Counted from the stretch's first letter, positions 10,861-22,680 are shown. The stretch: DNA of 64,000 nt from Seminavis robusta (GCA_903772945.1 CAICTM010000177.1:34699-98698); one strand, 5' to 3'. A program made the numbers and translations. Notes: generated by a model from the letters alone, not told the origin.

Positions 10861-11230
10861 AATGGAATTGAATTGTTGTGGGTGCTGGATGGTTGCCTCT
10901 TGTTCAAGCAGTGTGCTGCATGTACTTATGCTGTACACATGCTAGGACCAAGGAAGATATCCATCCAGCAGCTCCAGCTACACTCTAATCAACACCATGC
11001 CATGAGGCAAGGATGACATTGTGCGGCAAATCTTGTTGTGCCTTGGGGTGGTGTCTTCCAGCCGGTCTTCTGAGTCCGTTCTATTTCTCTCAAAGTGCTG
11101 GTTGTCTGTTTGTTTGTCTGAGATGACTGAAGAAGATCTTCTATCTTCCTTTGTTTCTGGCCAGCAGATCCACCACCACCTTGAGCGAATAGGAGCAGTG
11201 GATAAGGCTACATCCTTGACACAAAGAAGA

Positions 11231-11358
11231 GGCAAGTTCTTTGGCTTGATTGGTGGCACAATCTGCTCTTGTGTCATTGGTTTGGCCGGTCATCTTGGCC
11301 TTTTCTTTGTGTGGTTGGCTTTGGCAGCTTTGCACTCATTCCTGCTGCGACTTGGAGT
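11231..11358 (+). repeat. Diverged direct repeat, copy 2
   Basis: Second copy of the repeat at 10738. The near-identical core is TTGATTGGTGGCACAATC followed by TGCTCTTGTGTCATTGG. Divergence rises after the core. Confidence 0.75.
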
Positions 11359-12407
11359 GTGGTTGTTGTTGGTGTCCCAAGAGACGGGACTGGAGAGACT
11401 CTGGAAGCTGATGTGATGGAAGCTGCAATTTGGTGGTCAGGGAAGCTTCTGTGACTTGATTGGCGGTACAAGTACTCTCAAGGTCACGACTATGGCACAC
11501 AACTGGGGACAACTATGTGCATCTGAGTGTGGCCTCTCCCTTCCATTCTTGGTGGAAAGGGGTTTGCTCTACACTTGACTGCATTTTGTTGCCCCCATTG
11601 ACATGCCTTCCATCCATCCGCCCTCCACTCTCGAATGATCTACCTTTACATGAGACCTTTGCAGTGTTCGACTTGGACCTATGACCATGCTTTGAAGATG
11701 ACAGGGAAATGGCGAGATCTTCATGTGACTTGATTGATGCTACAGCTTGCGGCTATGCTGTCAGTCTAGACGTTTGACAGATCGAGCCCTTTCCTTGTGA
11801 TACTTCTGGAGTCATGTGCACATCAGTTGGTCTCATTTCTATCCTCAAGATGCCATTGTTGCCATTTTTGCTCGTCTTCCAGCGAAGGTTGCGCTTCAGA
11901 GGATGTTTTGGCAGAGGCGAACACTTTGTCGCTCTGTCATGCGCATCCAAGTAGCTATGACCCTTCGCTGTGGTCGAAGGGAATGCTCTGTGGGTGACCC
12001 AAGATGGAGACACCTGCAAGACATCAAGGGATCCCGTTTGTCAACATCTGCTTTCTATGCTGACTTCATGGTCCCCTCGTTGATGGCTTGTTGATGTTTC
12101 CATTGTCTGGTGATGCTGGCAGCGAAGAGATCGCTCAGCCAAAGAAGCCAGAGTGAAGAGACACAAGTCATGGCACCGTTTTCCGCTGCCATGAGAGGGT
12201 GTGTCCTTGACTGATCGCTTCTTTTGCGATGAAGTCTTGGTGTGCCAAGAGCTGGACGGCAGAGGTCCCACCGGTACGATTAAGAATAGCAAGCCAAGAT
12301 TAGATGTATGTATCTCCATATATTATTACCGTAGTTGTTTTGTCTTTTTGTAGTGGTAGTGCTATGCTTCTAACTCCGACCATCCCTAAGAATGGGTAGC
12401 CAAGAAG

Positions 12408-14520
12408 CTAGGGTGAGTGTTGTTGAAGGTCGGCCGCGACTGATACTGCTGGTTGCGTGGCTGGAACTGCATCTCCAATGCCACTATCGTCCTTGCCATT
12501 GATATCCACGACTCCCCCAGTAGATTGCTCTCTTCGTCGTACATTCCATGTCAAGAGTTTGTTCAGGGCAGACGTGTATGCACGTGCCGAGGCGATGATA
12601 ATGTCGGTATCGGATCCCATTCCCGAGAACTTTCGGTTTCGGCTCACGCCACTTTGTGAATGAAGAGACAAGGAATCGTTGGGTCCACCTTCAATGGGGG
12701 TGATCTGGACTCGGGTGGTTGCCAAGGCCTGCAGTGAGATAGAATTCGAGAAAGAAAGCGTGAGACAAGAAAATAACCCAAACCAGCCTTGTACAACAAT
12801 CAGCTGAAAACATAATCTCTCTTACCTCGATACCTTCCGTCACAGAGCTCAACTGATACGCTTCCAGATTGACCGACACTCCCGTGATTTGATCAATGGC
12901 CTTGTAGACGGCATCGACAGGTCCGGTTCCCGTGCATGCCACGTATCGTTCCACTCCATCCGGTCCTAGCATTTTCACCGTGGCAGTGGGGATTCCCGAC
13001 ATGCCCGTGGAGACTTGCAAGCCCGTGACGGTCCACAACTGATTGGACAATCCCGCTTGATCGGAAACCAGAGCTTCCAGATCATCGTCTTCCAATCCAC
13101 CCTTTTTGCGCTCGGCCACTTGCTTGAATCGTTTAAAGACGGCATTGAGTTTGTCCACATCCAAATCGTATCCCAATTCCTTGAGACGCGTGCCCACGGC
13201 ATTTCGCCCGGAATGCTTGCCCAACACAATACCGGCACCACTCTGTTGTTCTCCGCGCATGAGTCCAATCGATTCGGGTGTCATGATTTCGTAGGTGCTC
13301 TTGTTCTTGATCATGCCATCTTGATGGATGCCGGATTCGTGTTGAAAGGCATTGGCTCCGACAATGGCCTTGTGTGGTTGACAGGCCATGCCAGTGTATT
13401 CCGAGACCATTTTAGAAGTGGGGGTGATGTGGACGGGATTAATGGCCGTGTACAATTTGCCGGAACCAATTCCCATGCCTTCATCGAAATGGGTACTTCC
13501 CTTGAGGCTCAAGGCCATGACGATTTCTTCCAGAGAAGCATTTCCAGCACGTTCCCCAATTCCATTAATGGTGCATTCCAACTGTCGTGCTCCATTCAAA
13601 GCACCGGCAAGAGAATTGGCCGTTGCCAATCCCAGATCATTCTGACAGTGGGTACTAAAGATGACATTCTCAGCACCCTCTACATTTTCACGCAGTTTGT
13701 TAATCAAGGCACCAAATTCCCATGGCATGTTCCATCCCGTAGTATCCGGGATATTGAGAGTGGTGGCACCGGCTTTGATGACTTCCGACAAGATGCGGTA
13801 TAGAAACTCGGGATCGGATCGACCGGCATCTTCGGGTGAAAATTCGATATCGGTGCATCCCAGGGATTTGGCAAATTCTACGGCATGAACGGCAATAGCC
13901 ACAACTTCATCGGGTGTTTTGTTGAGCTTGGTTTCCATATGAATGGGGGAGGTGGCAATGAATGTGTGTACGCGGGGTCGAATGGCTCCCTTGACGGCAT
14001 CCCATGCGGCCTGAATATCTCGGTCATTGGCGCGACTGAGACCACAAATGACGGGAACGTACCCATCGTCAAAGACGTCGTTTCCAACGATATCGGCAAT
14101 TTGCTTGACGGCATTAAAGTCATCGGGAGAGGCAATGGGGAATCCAGCTTCAATGATATCGACTCCCAAACGAGCCAAATTTTGGGCAATTTCCAGTTTT
14201 TCTGCTGAAGTCAGGGTAGCGCCTGGAGATTGTTCTCCATCACGGAGGGTAGTATCAAAGATGCGGACATAGTCGGGATCGTCAATTCGACCAGGAATAT
14301 ACTCGGGACGAGTTTTTCTCTGGTACAGGGCTTCATTGGCATCCACGGCAGCCTTGAGGGCAATCGAGTGTGATCTTTGGGTAGTCGCAGAATCAGAAAC
14401 AGATGGCAGATTGACGCTTGGGGTAATGCTGGAGGGCTGCAGAGCACGAGGGGTGAAGGCCGAACTGGGGCATGCCAAACAGACAGCGGCAATCACTGAG
14501 GCGGTGAAGGAAATCCTCAT
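12408..14520 (-). CDS. IPMS: 2-isopropylmalate synthase, plastid precursor
   Basis: Exons 14520-12826 and 12728-12408 give 671 aa. The enzyme condenses acetyl-CoA with 2-oxoisovalerate, the first committed step of leucine synthesis. The N-terminus is a signal peptide ending PSSAFTP, an ASAF-type motif followed by an S/T-rich transit region, so plastid import is expected. The catalytic barrel carries the metal-site motif [10 protein letters not shown] (residues 91-100), the plant-type STHCQNDLG and [14 protein letters not shown]. The C-terminal LeuA allosteric domain, site of leucine feedback in this family, spans the single intron (12827 side GTAAGAG donor, CTGCAG acceptor; 97 nt) and ends in a Ser/Gln-rich tail. 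Without splicing, the frame reads into intron sequence and loses the last 106 residues, so the intron is needed. Confidence 0.96.
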
Positions 14521-15658
14521 GGTTGTGTTTCTTTACAAAATCTCTGGAAGAAAAGTGAGCAGAAGAAAATATCTGGAGCAGTATGGAATCTTTGGAGTTT
14601 GTTGACGTATGTCCCTCACGTTTCACTTGCTACCGGTACTAACTGATAAGCTCTTTGGTCTCTTGCTTTGCTTTTGCCAATGTGTTCTCGATTGGATTCC
14701 AATTATTTCAAAATCCAACTTGTTTTCCAGCGAAACCCGGAGCCGAGTGAGGTTGATGTTGAACCGATGTGAGGACGCGTCATTGAGTTGCTGCCATTCA
14801 TTTTTGAGGGACGGCCAGACCGTGTTGGATGCAATTTCAATGTGGGAGGTTTGGGCACCCGGAGGTGTTACCCTCCGCCTCGCCTGCAATGTATCAGTCT
14901 ATTTAGTATTTGTTTTTTCTTTTCTTCTAGCTAGTAGCTAGTAGACTGGCTGGGGTAGCCGCACCATCGATTGACAAGGAGATACTAGTACATCGTACCT
15001 AGCTAGTATTGTACCCTTGTCGAGGGAGTTTCTCTGAGAGCTGTTTCAATGATTAGACATGGTAGAAAATCGCATTGGTTTGTGGAGGTTGTTGCCAAGG
15101 GTAACAGTACCAGTCCTGTACCTGTACCGGTACAGCCTGGAGCTCTTCGTATCACTCACTCGCCTTAGCAGGGGTGAAACCCTAGAAGCCTTCGAGTGCT
15201 CAGGCAGACCTACCACATCCCCTACCCCTACCGCCTTTCCGAGACTGAACTAGGTTTATTCTAGCTAGAGTGGCACCAAGAAAGGGATGGCTAATACCAA
15301 ATGCGCAAGAGCAGAGCAGAGCCTCCCAAGGTGCCAGTGAGCTCTATCGAAGCAAGCTACCACGGTAGTAGCTGGCCGGCTAGGTAGCCAGAGATACCGT
15401 ATCGGTGTTGTACACGTACCGGTACCGGCAGATATAATAGTCTAGATTTGTCATCTTGATCTTCTGCCTGTCCCTCGTCCGTGCTGGCGTGTTCCAAAAT
15501 CCAGCCGCCAACAAAAGCAATCAGAAAAGCCATCACCCAAACCGACATCAATCGCCTTCGCCTTTTTGCGACCACGAATCTCCCACCATTGGCTTTCTTC
15601 AAACTGACATTGGATCTTCCTCCTTGACATTACCGTGTCGATAGACTAAATTAAAAAC
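14521..15658. other. Intergenic region rich in short palindromes
   Basis: No gene seen. It carries promoter DNA for IPMS (-) and the plastid protein (+). CTAGCTAG occurs near 14930-14945 and 15000, and GTACCGGTAC-like strings occur near 15115-15135 and 15400-15430. Confidence 0.5.
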
Positions 15659-16390
15659 ATGACAGGCAGACTATCTATATTCCTTGGAGTCTCCCTGGTG
15701 ATAGTCTCTTCGGCCTTTGTGCCCTTGACACCACAGTTGGCGTCCAATAAACACGCCGTGATTGCATCAGCACAGAATCCTCCATCGACGACGACAACAT
15801 CACTCAATAACGGCTTTCTTTTGGACGTTCCCGATAGTTTCTTCACTGTCACTTTTCTAGGTGCTGGTATTCTGTTGGGTATCTCCCGTCAATTCAATCG
15901 CTTGCGCATGGAAGAACGAGCCTGGGAACAACGCCTCGAAGAGGGACGGCGTCGTCGTTTGGAACAGGATCCAACCCTCACCGAGCTGGATCTAAGACGA
16001 AAAGAAGCGGAACTGGAATGGTCTGCCTATGGCAAGCCACGTATGATGCGTGAACAAGCCGAGCGAGAATTGGTGGGAAATAGTAGAAGAAAGCGAGTCA
16101 AAGTGTTGGAACGCGAGGAAGATGAAGACGAAGAAGATGTCTTGCAACGACAATATACCATGACGGATGATGAAATTGATCGATTCGAACTGGAATTTGG
16201 AATTGATTACGATCCCTACTACGATGACCCTTACACCGAAGAAGAACTCCCGGAAGGAAGATTCAACTTGGACAAACAGTATGGTGATCGTATCTATGAC
16301 GACGGAGAAATCTTTTACAAGGACGCAGATACGGGCCTTTACTACAGGCAAGGGGCCAAGCCCAGATCCATTAGCTTCTTTGGGCCGTAG
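15659..16390 (+). CDS. Plastid-targeted one-TM protein, unknown function
   Basis: A single-exon, 243-aa protein. The N-terminus is a signal peptide ending VSSAFVP, an ASAF-type motif, so stromal or thylakoid targeting is expected. After a Ser/Thr-rich transit segment comes one hydrophobic stretch (about residues 61-78, FFTVTFLGAGILLGISRQF). A long charged region follows (RMEERAWEQRLEEGRRRRLEQD), probably a coiled coil, then an acidic, Tyr/Asp-rich tail (FGIDYDPYYDDPYTEEELPEG). I recognise no family. The layout of one membrane span plus a long charged domain would fit an envelope- or thylakoid-anchored assembly factor, but that is only inference. Confidence 0.8.
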   Translation: MTGRLSIFLGVSLVIVSSAFVPLTPQLASNKHAVIASAQNPPSTTTTSLNNGFLLDVPDSFFTVTFLGAGILLGISRQFNRLRMEERAWEQRLEEGRRRRLEQDPTLTELDLRRKEAELEWSAYGKPRMMREQAERELVGNSRRKRVKVLEREEDEDEEDVLQRQYTMTDDEIDRFELEFGIDYDPYYDDPYTEEELPEGRFNLDKQYGDRIYDDGEIFYKDADTGLYYRQGAKPRSISFFGP

Positions 16391-17929
16391 CTGTGGACGA
16401 GCTATGCGGGCTAGCCGGAAATCTTAATAAAAGATATGGAACCGGTCGGTCCCAATACATGTAATGTACGATTCAAGCGGAATGTATGCATCGAGCTACC
16501 GGTATGGGACCAATATCTGTTTGAAGGACCAATATCTTACGACGTTTACAGTTTTCAAAGGAGCTTGATACTGTAAGCTACAGAATCCGTCAAAACATCA
16601 CCCAGAGCAGTCTATGACAATTGAACCAATTTGTAGGGAAAAGGGTGATCGCTATAACTATCCGACTAATGTTTAGAAGAACTGTGCTTTTGGTAGCCAC
16701 TAGACCTAGATTATACACGAGAGCAGCGCCGGAAGCACTAGCTCGTTGGGCAACTTTCCATGCCGCATACCCGGGGAGAAACCAATGAAAGAAACACTGC
16801 CAACTACTAGTAGTCTAGGCGATGATAGTGAACCAATAGATGAAACATCTAAAAGTTTGCCTCCAGCGTTCTCCTCTGGGACTCTGGAACGGACAACCAG
16901 TATGTACATAATGAATCGAATCGTCCACGATGCCACGGCCAACAGTAGCAGTGCAACACTGCAGCAGAGCGCATGGTTGGTGGCACGGTGACATGGTCAC
17001 GGTCCAAAGAAAAGAACCTAAAAAGATCGGACAGTCACTGAATGCCTGCTTCAAGTGCTACTTCAGGTTTGTTCCCGCGCTGAGGGCCCCCTTCGTGCCG
17101 TTGACAGCTAGTGCCTACTAGTAATAAGCAATATAAGCAGGGAAAAGGGGTTCACGCACTGCAACGTTGCTTCATGCTTCATTAGCCTGTAGCGGCGCAG
17201 TTTCTGCAAACAAACAACCTGCAAGGAACGCAACGATGCTTGCATACCGTCCCTGGATATGTCTGGCTAGCTCATGGCATGCACCATCCAGGCTCACAAA
17301 ACGATGGAACCACAAACAAGCTATTTTTGCTGCTGGACCTCCAGAAAGCCACATGTTTCTGTCATCTCCAACAAGCACAAGCACAAGCACAAGCACAATT
17401 TCGGTAGTTCATATTTGTGTTGCCTGTGTTTTGGTAAGGTACCGCACGAAGGAATGTACGCTATATCCATGGACTCCTTGAAGTACTAGTAGGCAAACTG
17501 ATGTTAAATGAATAGTTCATCAGGACATGATCCAGCACTGTCAGGATGATTTCAATGAATTTTCTATTTCTAAAGAAGGTACTAGCTAGCTAGTACATGC
17601 ACCAAAATCAACTGTGTGGCGCTTCATTCATAGATCGTTTAACAACAACATCATGGCTATACAATACTTATTTACGTTTCTGAGTTGTAGAAATCGATGC
17701 TAAGGGTGCTCTAGTATACAAACATAAATAGCTGTCGAGCTTCGAGATGCTTCCTTGAAAATCCAAAAGCTTGTAGGTAGCTCTGCCGGTAGCTTTGAAG
17801 CGGCGTTTTGATTTGATTCTTCACTCGACGTGGTCTTTCTAATGCCCCCGTTCGGTTATTGACTCGAGTCGGGAAGCAAGAGAGAAGGGGGCATGCGCAT
17901 GTCCGGTTTAGGTTCTCACAGTCCCTTGC
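16391..17929. other. Intergenic region, no gene seen
   Basis: Scattered ACCGGT and CTAGCTAG palindromes and a short AGCACA hexamer repeat near 17377-17398. No open frame has convincing coding character. Confidence 0.5.
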
Positions 17930-18463
17930 TTACTGGCATGGTGGGCCTTGACGGTGTTGCTTGGCGGAAGCATCACTGGTAGCAGAATTGGTGCTTCTGG
18001 TGCTGCCGGTGTCTTCAAGCAGATCATCATCGATGAGGGCAAGCGTAGCCTCGATAATGGCATGTAGCTCCCCCATTGTGATACCTCGTCGTTCCTGCTG
18101 CTGCGAAGGACCGGCCGGGCGCAGGAGGCCAGTCAGTCCGTTGGGGTTGGGTGGTGGGCCTGTTTGCTTTGTCATCTTTGGTACCACAGTAGAGACAGAT
18201 GATAAGTTTGTCGGCAAAGCCTTGTTGATGGAAGCAGCACTCTTCAGAAAATTGTGGCTTGGGCTGGCTGATACACAGCGCGGTGTGGATCTGATGGGGG
18301 ATGTCGAGGCTGTGGCTGGGTGGTGGCTGGGTGGTGGCTGGTGTCTTTGCTGTTGGTGGTGTCTGAAAAGTCTGAAAAGTCTGAAAGCAACAGCTGGTAG
18401 CTGCAGCTGTTCAACCGAAGAACACAAAGGTGCATAAGAGCGGACGAATTTATTTGATAACAA
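17930..18463 (-). CDS. Possible small hypothetical protein, 177 aa
   Basis: A minus-strand frame with a low-complexity first half (Gln/His/Pro/Ser-rich). The second half looks more like a protein, from an internal Met near residue 96 (MTKQTGPPPNPNGLTGLL) through an acidic helix (MGELHAIIEATLALIDDDLLED) to a Ser/Thr-rich tail. I recognise no family. An overlapping plus-strand frame (17961-18437) competes but has a less protein-like composition. If real, translation may start at the internal Met. A GACTTGACTCGACTC motif lies 25 bp upstream of the ATG. Confidence 0.35.
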   Translation of the reverse strand: MLSNKFVRSYAPLCSSVEQLQLPAVAFRLFRLFRHHQQQRHQPPPSHHPATASTSPIRSTPRCVSASPSHNFLKSAASINKALPTNLSSVSTVVPKMTKQTGPPPNPNGLTGLLRPAGPSQQQERRGITMGELHAIIEATLALIDDDLLEDTGSTRSTNSATSDASAKQHRQGPPCQ

Positions 18464-20734
18464 TTAGAAAAGTCTCTCAAGATTGACTTGACTCGACTCT
18501 CGACTCAAAGCAAACCTCCGCCGCGGACACAACCTTTCCGCAACACTGCCCCCGCAGTGTGGTCTGGTCATCGTGAGTCGCAAGGTGTTTTTCATTATAA
18601 GGTCAGAGATAATTCACATTCTGAATACTAACTACGGTAGCTAGCAGCTAGCAGGCCAGATTGGCCTTGAAATACAGACACTAAAAAGCGAAAAGCAGGA
18701 AGTAGATCTAGTCTAGCCTATTGAATTCATTCCAATCTCATCAAGCAACCCTCTGCTATGGCCTTCCCATCAAAATGTGCCAAAGCAATCGACGCTTTGA
18801 TGTTGGATCGCCGGCTGCCGGTGCCGTACTAGCTCAGCTCAGCTTAGCTTCCTTGTACCTATGCATACATCTAGCTAGTGCTAGCTATGAAGTAGTTTTT
18901 CGAGTCCAGCGAGACCCCAGCACAGAACTACCAGTACATGTACTTGCACTGTAGCTCTCCAGCGACAGAGTAAAAGTAGACCTTGTTTTGAACTTTGAAC
19001 AATAGACATCCCCAGAAAATGGAGTCCGAGTCATCCATGAAACCCCCGTAAAATTCTTAATTAATCATCCCACTCCAGATCTGTAATAAAACCAGTTCGC
19101 GTACGCACTGCTACGGTACACTTCAACTGTTGCACTTGGTCCTTTACGGTGAGGACCAAAATTGAACCATTGCTGCAACGCTGCAACTGGCTACTGACAG
19201 AAGCTTTACGGAGCCTCCAAGCACAGAACGTCATGCAGGGCCAGTACTCCAGCTATCCTAGCTAGCTACTAGTACTAGTGGGCAGGGTACCCATACCGCT
19301 ACCGGTACTACCGTACTTCACTGGGCATCCAAGGAAGCTACGGAACAATCGCATCAACAGACCACTCCAGTTCTTGCTACATGTACTATCCCGCAGCAAC
19401 AGTTTGCTTCTCACAGGAAATATACGCCGTGAGCACATCGAAGAGTTTCGCTTCAGAAACGAAGAACGATGCATGCCGTCCAGGATCGATTTGGCATGGT
19501 TGCTTGCTTGCTTGCTTGCTTTTGCTTCAACTGTTGCTGCGATGCAATGTTCAAAAGCAGTTGCTGCAGCAGTAGCAGTTCACTCACTCGCCAATTTGGG
19601 CAAGCAGCTAACCAGAATCTGATTTGCCAACAGCCAGATGGCACACTACACCACTTCGTCCATTCCTGGATGTTTGCTCTTTGCTTTCACGACCCACTAG
19701 CTAGAGTATTCCACCATACGCAGTTCGTTGCATTCTTGAGCAAGTTTGAAAGCAAGCAAGCAGGATAGGAGGGAAGCAAAGTCTGCGGCTGCAGAAGCCG
19801 CCCACGAGCGAGAAATATGATTGTCGCATTGCGCTCATCGACGAAAACTCTTACGGTAGTCTAGCTACCGGGTGGCAACTTACTAGCTGCTAGATGCCAC
19901 CACTTGTATTGATTCAAGTGCATAACCTGTAGAAGTACTAGTACTGCGAGAAGATCATTCAAAGTTTGTTCTTTTCTTCTTCTGCTGACCCTGTCGCAAG
20001 CACACAGTCTGTTGATTGCTGCCTTGTGTCGTTGCTACAGTACCTTTACCGCTGTACTATTACACGTAATAATGCATTCACTTCTGTGGCATTTCAGACG
20101 TGTGACAGTCCCCACGTACGCAGAAGAGACAAAAATTACGTTCAATTTCTATTTTTCAAAGCCATTTTTCAGATTTCTAACAACCATTCTTTTAGGTACG
20201 GTACCGGTGCTGACTGTAGACGAGGGTAGAATACTAATACGCTTTGCCGATACTTTGACTATTCAGGAGATTGCTTTTTTACAACTTTTCGATGGGTCCA
20301 ACTGAACGATGACGTACTTCATTTTTCTTTGGAAGTTGCCCTCGGCTCGATGGCATCATCGCGACGTTTCCCAATTCTACTCCCAGCCAGTGAGGAGGGC
20401 CGTGTAACAGCACGTGGAAGCTCTTGGTTTGAAGCGAGGGCTCAGGAGATGCAAGTTAGCCTTCTCCGCTCATTCCAAGTGTTTCGTGGCGTTCTGTTCT
20501 CAGCATACGGAAAGCGGAAAAGTGTGGTGTGGCTGCTCTCACGTCTATCAAATGATTGCTCGGGGTGCAACTTAGAATTCTAATGAAGTCCGAGCCATCA
20601 TCTCTGAGTCAATTCGAGTGTCAGACCAGACGAACAACAACTCTCTTTGTTCTCTCTAATAGTTGTTGTTGGTTGTTGCTAGAAATCTCATAGACTAGAT
20701 TGCTCATCTTATTGAAAAGAGCATTGTGACCACC
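18464..20734. other. Intergenic region, no gene seen
   Basis: A 2.3-kb stretch with only random-looking short frames. It has dense CTAGCTAG and TACTAGTA palindromes (18640-18660, 18870-18890, 19255-19280, 19860-19890) and a TGCT tetranucleotide run near 19499-19520. Confidence 0.5.
19499..19522. repeat. TTGC tetranucleotide microsatellite
   Basis: About five tandem TTGC/TGCT units in non-coding DNA. Confidence 0.8.
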
Positions 20735-21599
20735 ATGATGAGGATTTCAATGACACACGCCGCCGTAGCGGCTGTCATGCTGTTCTCGGCGGTCGCCTCT
20801 GCCTTCACTATCAAGCCTGGTGATAAGGTTCCCTCTGCAGACTTGCACTTTGGTTTCCCACCCATTTTTGTCGACACTGCCGAGTACCTCGCCGACCGAA
20901 ACGTAATCATTGTTGGTCTCCCAGGTGCTTTCACGCCAACGTGATCTTCAAAGCAGGTCCCGGGATACCTTGAGGCTGAGGACGCCCTCAAGGAAGCCGG
21001 GGTCGACGAGGTGTTGGGTAAGCGTTGCTTTTGTTCTGAAACGTTTTGGTGGTTTGAGGTTGGCGGTACCGTACTGACGATTGCTTTCTCTCTTCTTTTG
21101 TTGACCCATACAACCATTGCATCTTGTATGTCGACACCGTACTGCAAATACTCACAACACACACCTTCAACAGTCTACTGTGTCAACGATGCCGCCGTCA
21201 TGAAGGGCTGGGCATTGGACCAGAAGACCGAAGGCACCATCGTCACCATGATGGGTGACCCCCACTGTGAATTTACCAAGGCCTGCGGCATGGAAATGAC
21301 CCACCCAGGACCACCCAGTGTAGGAATCATTGGCCGATGCAAGCGTTGGGCCATGTATGTCGAGAAGAACATCGTCAAGCACGTTGCTGTGGCGGAAGGC
21401 GAAGACGGTATGTTTTATGTTTGGGTTTGATTCCTATGAAGCTCCGATCCCAAAAGGGATTGCATCATTTGACCCTTTTGTTTCTGGTCTGACCTACACT
21501 TTTCTTGTCGGGCTTGCTGCAGATCCTGCTGGTGACGACGACCCGACAGTCACTCTGGCCCCAGGCATGCTCGAGGCTGTGAAATCAGTCGTTGTCTAA
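20735..21599 (+). CDS. Type II peroxiredoxin, plastid precursor, with TGA (selenocysteine?) at the active site
   Basis: Exons 20735-21017, 21174-21407 and 21523-21599 join in frame to 197 aa, reading one internal TGA (20942-20944, codon 70) through. Type II/Prx5 enzymes reduce H2O2 and organic peroxides; the peroxidatic Cys sits in PGAFTPTC. Here the motif reads LPGAFTPT-TGA-SSKQVPGYL. The sequence after the TGA is fully conserved with the family (LEAEDALKEAGVDEVL, VYCVNDAAVMKGWALDQ, the MGDPHCEFTKACGM region, GRCKRWAMYVE). The TGA therefore replaces exactly the catalytic Cys, as expected for selenocysteine. The N-terminal signal peptide ends VASAF, a plastid ASAF motif. I could not recognise a convincing SECIS element by eye in the 3' region. 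Alternatives are a base error at the third codon position (TGC/TGT) or a fresh nonsense mutation. Intact splice sites and frames argue against general decay. Confidence 0.88.
20942..20944 (+). other. In-frame TGA at the peroxidatic cysteine position
   Basis: A TGA codon inside exon 1 of the peroxiredoxin, following ACG (Thr) of the FTPT motif and preceding TCT TCA (Ser-Ser). Conserved coding sequence continues on both sides in the same frame. It is a candidate UGA recoding site for selenocysteine. Confidence 0.7.
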
Positions 21600-22680
21600 A
21601 CGAACCGTTCGGGTAAACACTCAACGTAGTTGCTAGGTAGTTAGTTAGAGGCTGCACCGAGAGAATTCTGACAAAGAACACGGGTTCATGTTGAGGGTAG
21701 GAATGACGTTGCTCTCTCTGGACTCTTCCCCGTTGTTGGGAAGACATGCTGGTAGAGTGACTGACAATGGCCTTGGTGATCATCGATTTCAGCGTCCCAT
21801 CCTATGCATCTTGATGATCTTGGGGTATCTCCAACTGGAACAGCTCTTTTTTGGAAGGATTCTCTTTGAGGAACTGCTACGGAGTACCGTAGATTGAATA
21901 TTGTAAACGAATCTCTTTTTTTGTTGGTCGTTCCTCTGCTGTATGATCCACCGGCCCCCCAAATCCATAGCGACACAACCGAAGCCATCAAATTTCTAGT
22001 TAGGTCACGGGCTACCCACCCGTAACTTCTTGAGTTCTGTGACTCTTTCCCGTCTGTTTGCTGAACACTCCGGTGCATGCGATGCTGCTCGAAGGCATGA
22101 AACATCATCAAGCATCACTGCCACAATAAACAGTTCGATTCTACTGCAGATCCTCAACTACTGGTACTGACCCAACTGGCAGCAATGAAGAACGGACCTC
22201 CATTACCATTTTTTTTTAAACCAGCCTGACCCTATACCGGTATTGGTTTGTGTCTCATCGGTCCTTGTTGACCTCTCACCAGACCGGCCTAGTAACATGG
22301 GTCGCAGCCTGCACTTGATGGTTGAGATTGTCTACAGCTCGTACCCTGTAGCTCCAGGTATTGGCTAAATGGCCAGATACGGTCCAACCGTGCCGTACGA
22401 ATATGTGGCTCGATCTATTCAAACTCAGTTGCAAGTTCACGCTATTCAACTTTATGTGAAGTCGCCCAAATACGCGTATAAACTTCTGCCCATCTCTTCT
22501 TTCGCTTGCCTGTATCCTATCCATAGCCAAATCCAACAACAGCACGGTCCCTGACCGTCTTTTGCTTGCCTGTCAGCTACGCTAGCCAGTCGTAAAACGA
22601 ATTAAGAGTTCAAAGCTTTCTTATAATCTCTCAAATTTTTTACTCTATTCGTTTTAAAAGCGGGGCAACGAATCAGTTTC
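21600..22680. other. Intergenic region, includes peroxiredoxin 3' UTR
   Basis: No gene seen. The first 300 bp would be the place for a SECIS element. It holds several small hairpins, including TCTTCCC/GGGAAGA around 21724-21744, but none with the full conserved geometry that I can verify. Confidence 0.5.

Larger units (their letters stand above)
9444..12407. other. 3-kb region without a convincing gene
   Basis: Many short frames exist on both strands, but none shows family motifs or consistent composition. The region contains a diverged direct repeat (10738-10860 and 11231-11358, listed separately). The phrase CTTGATTG recurs near 10408, 11456 and 11728. A GACTCGACT-type motif cluster lies near 9645-9665. 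This could be an untranslated RNA locus or decayed repeat DNA; the sequence alone does not decide. Confidence 0.5.

Noticed and set aside
11021-11416. 131-codon plus-strand hydrophobic frame overlapping repeat copy 2
   Set aside because: The related repeat copy at 10738 does not keep the same frame, so the hydrophobic reading is not conserved.
17961-18437. 158-codon plus-strand frame opposite the possible 177-aa protein
   Set aside because: Val/Ser/Trp-rich reading typical of an antisense frame; the minus strand is slightly more convincing.
21703-21760. ATGAC...TGAC flanked hairpin considered as a SECIS element for the peroxiredoxin
   Set aside because: The inner stem (TCTTCCC/GGGAAGA) has no apical AA or CC, and the helix next to the putative quartet does not pair well. 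It does not fit the consensus by eye; a proper search is needed.
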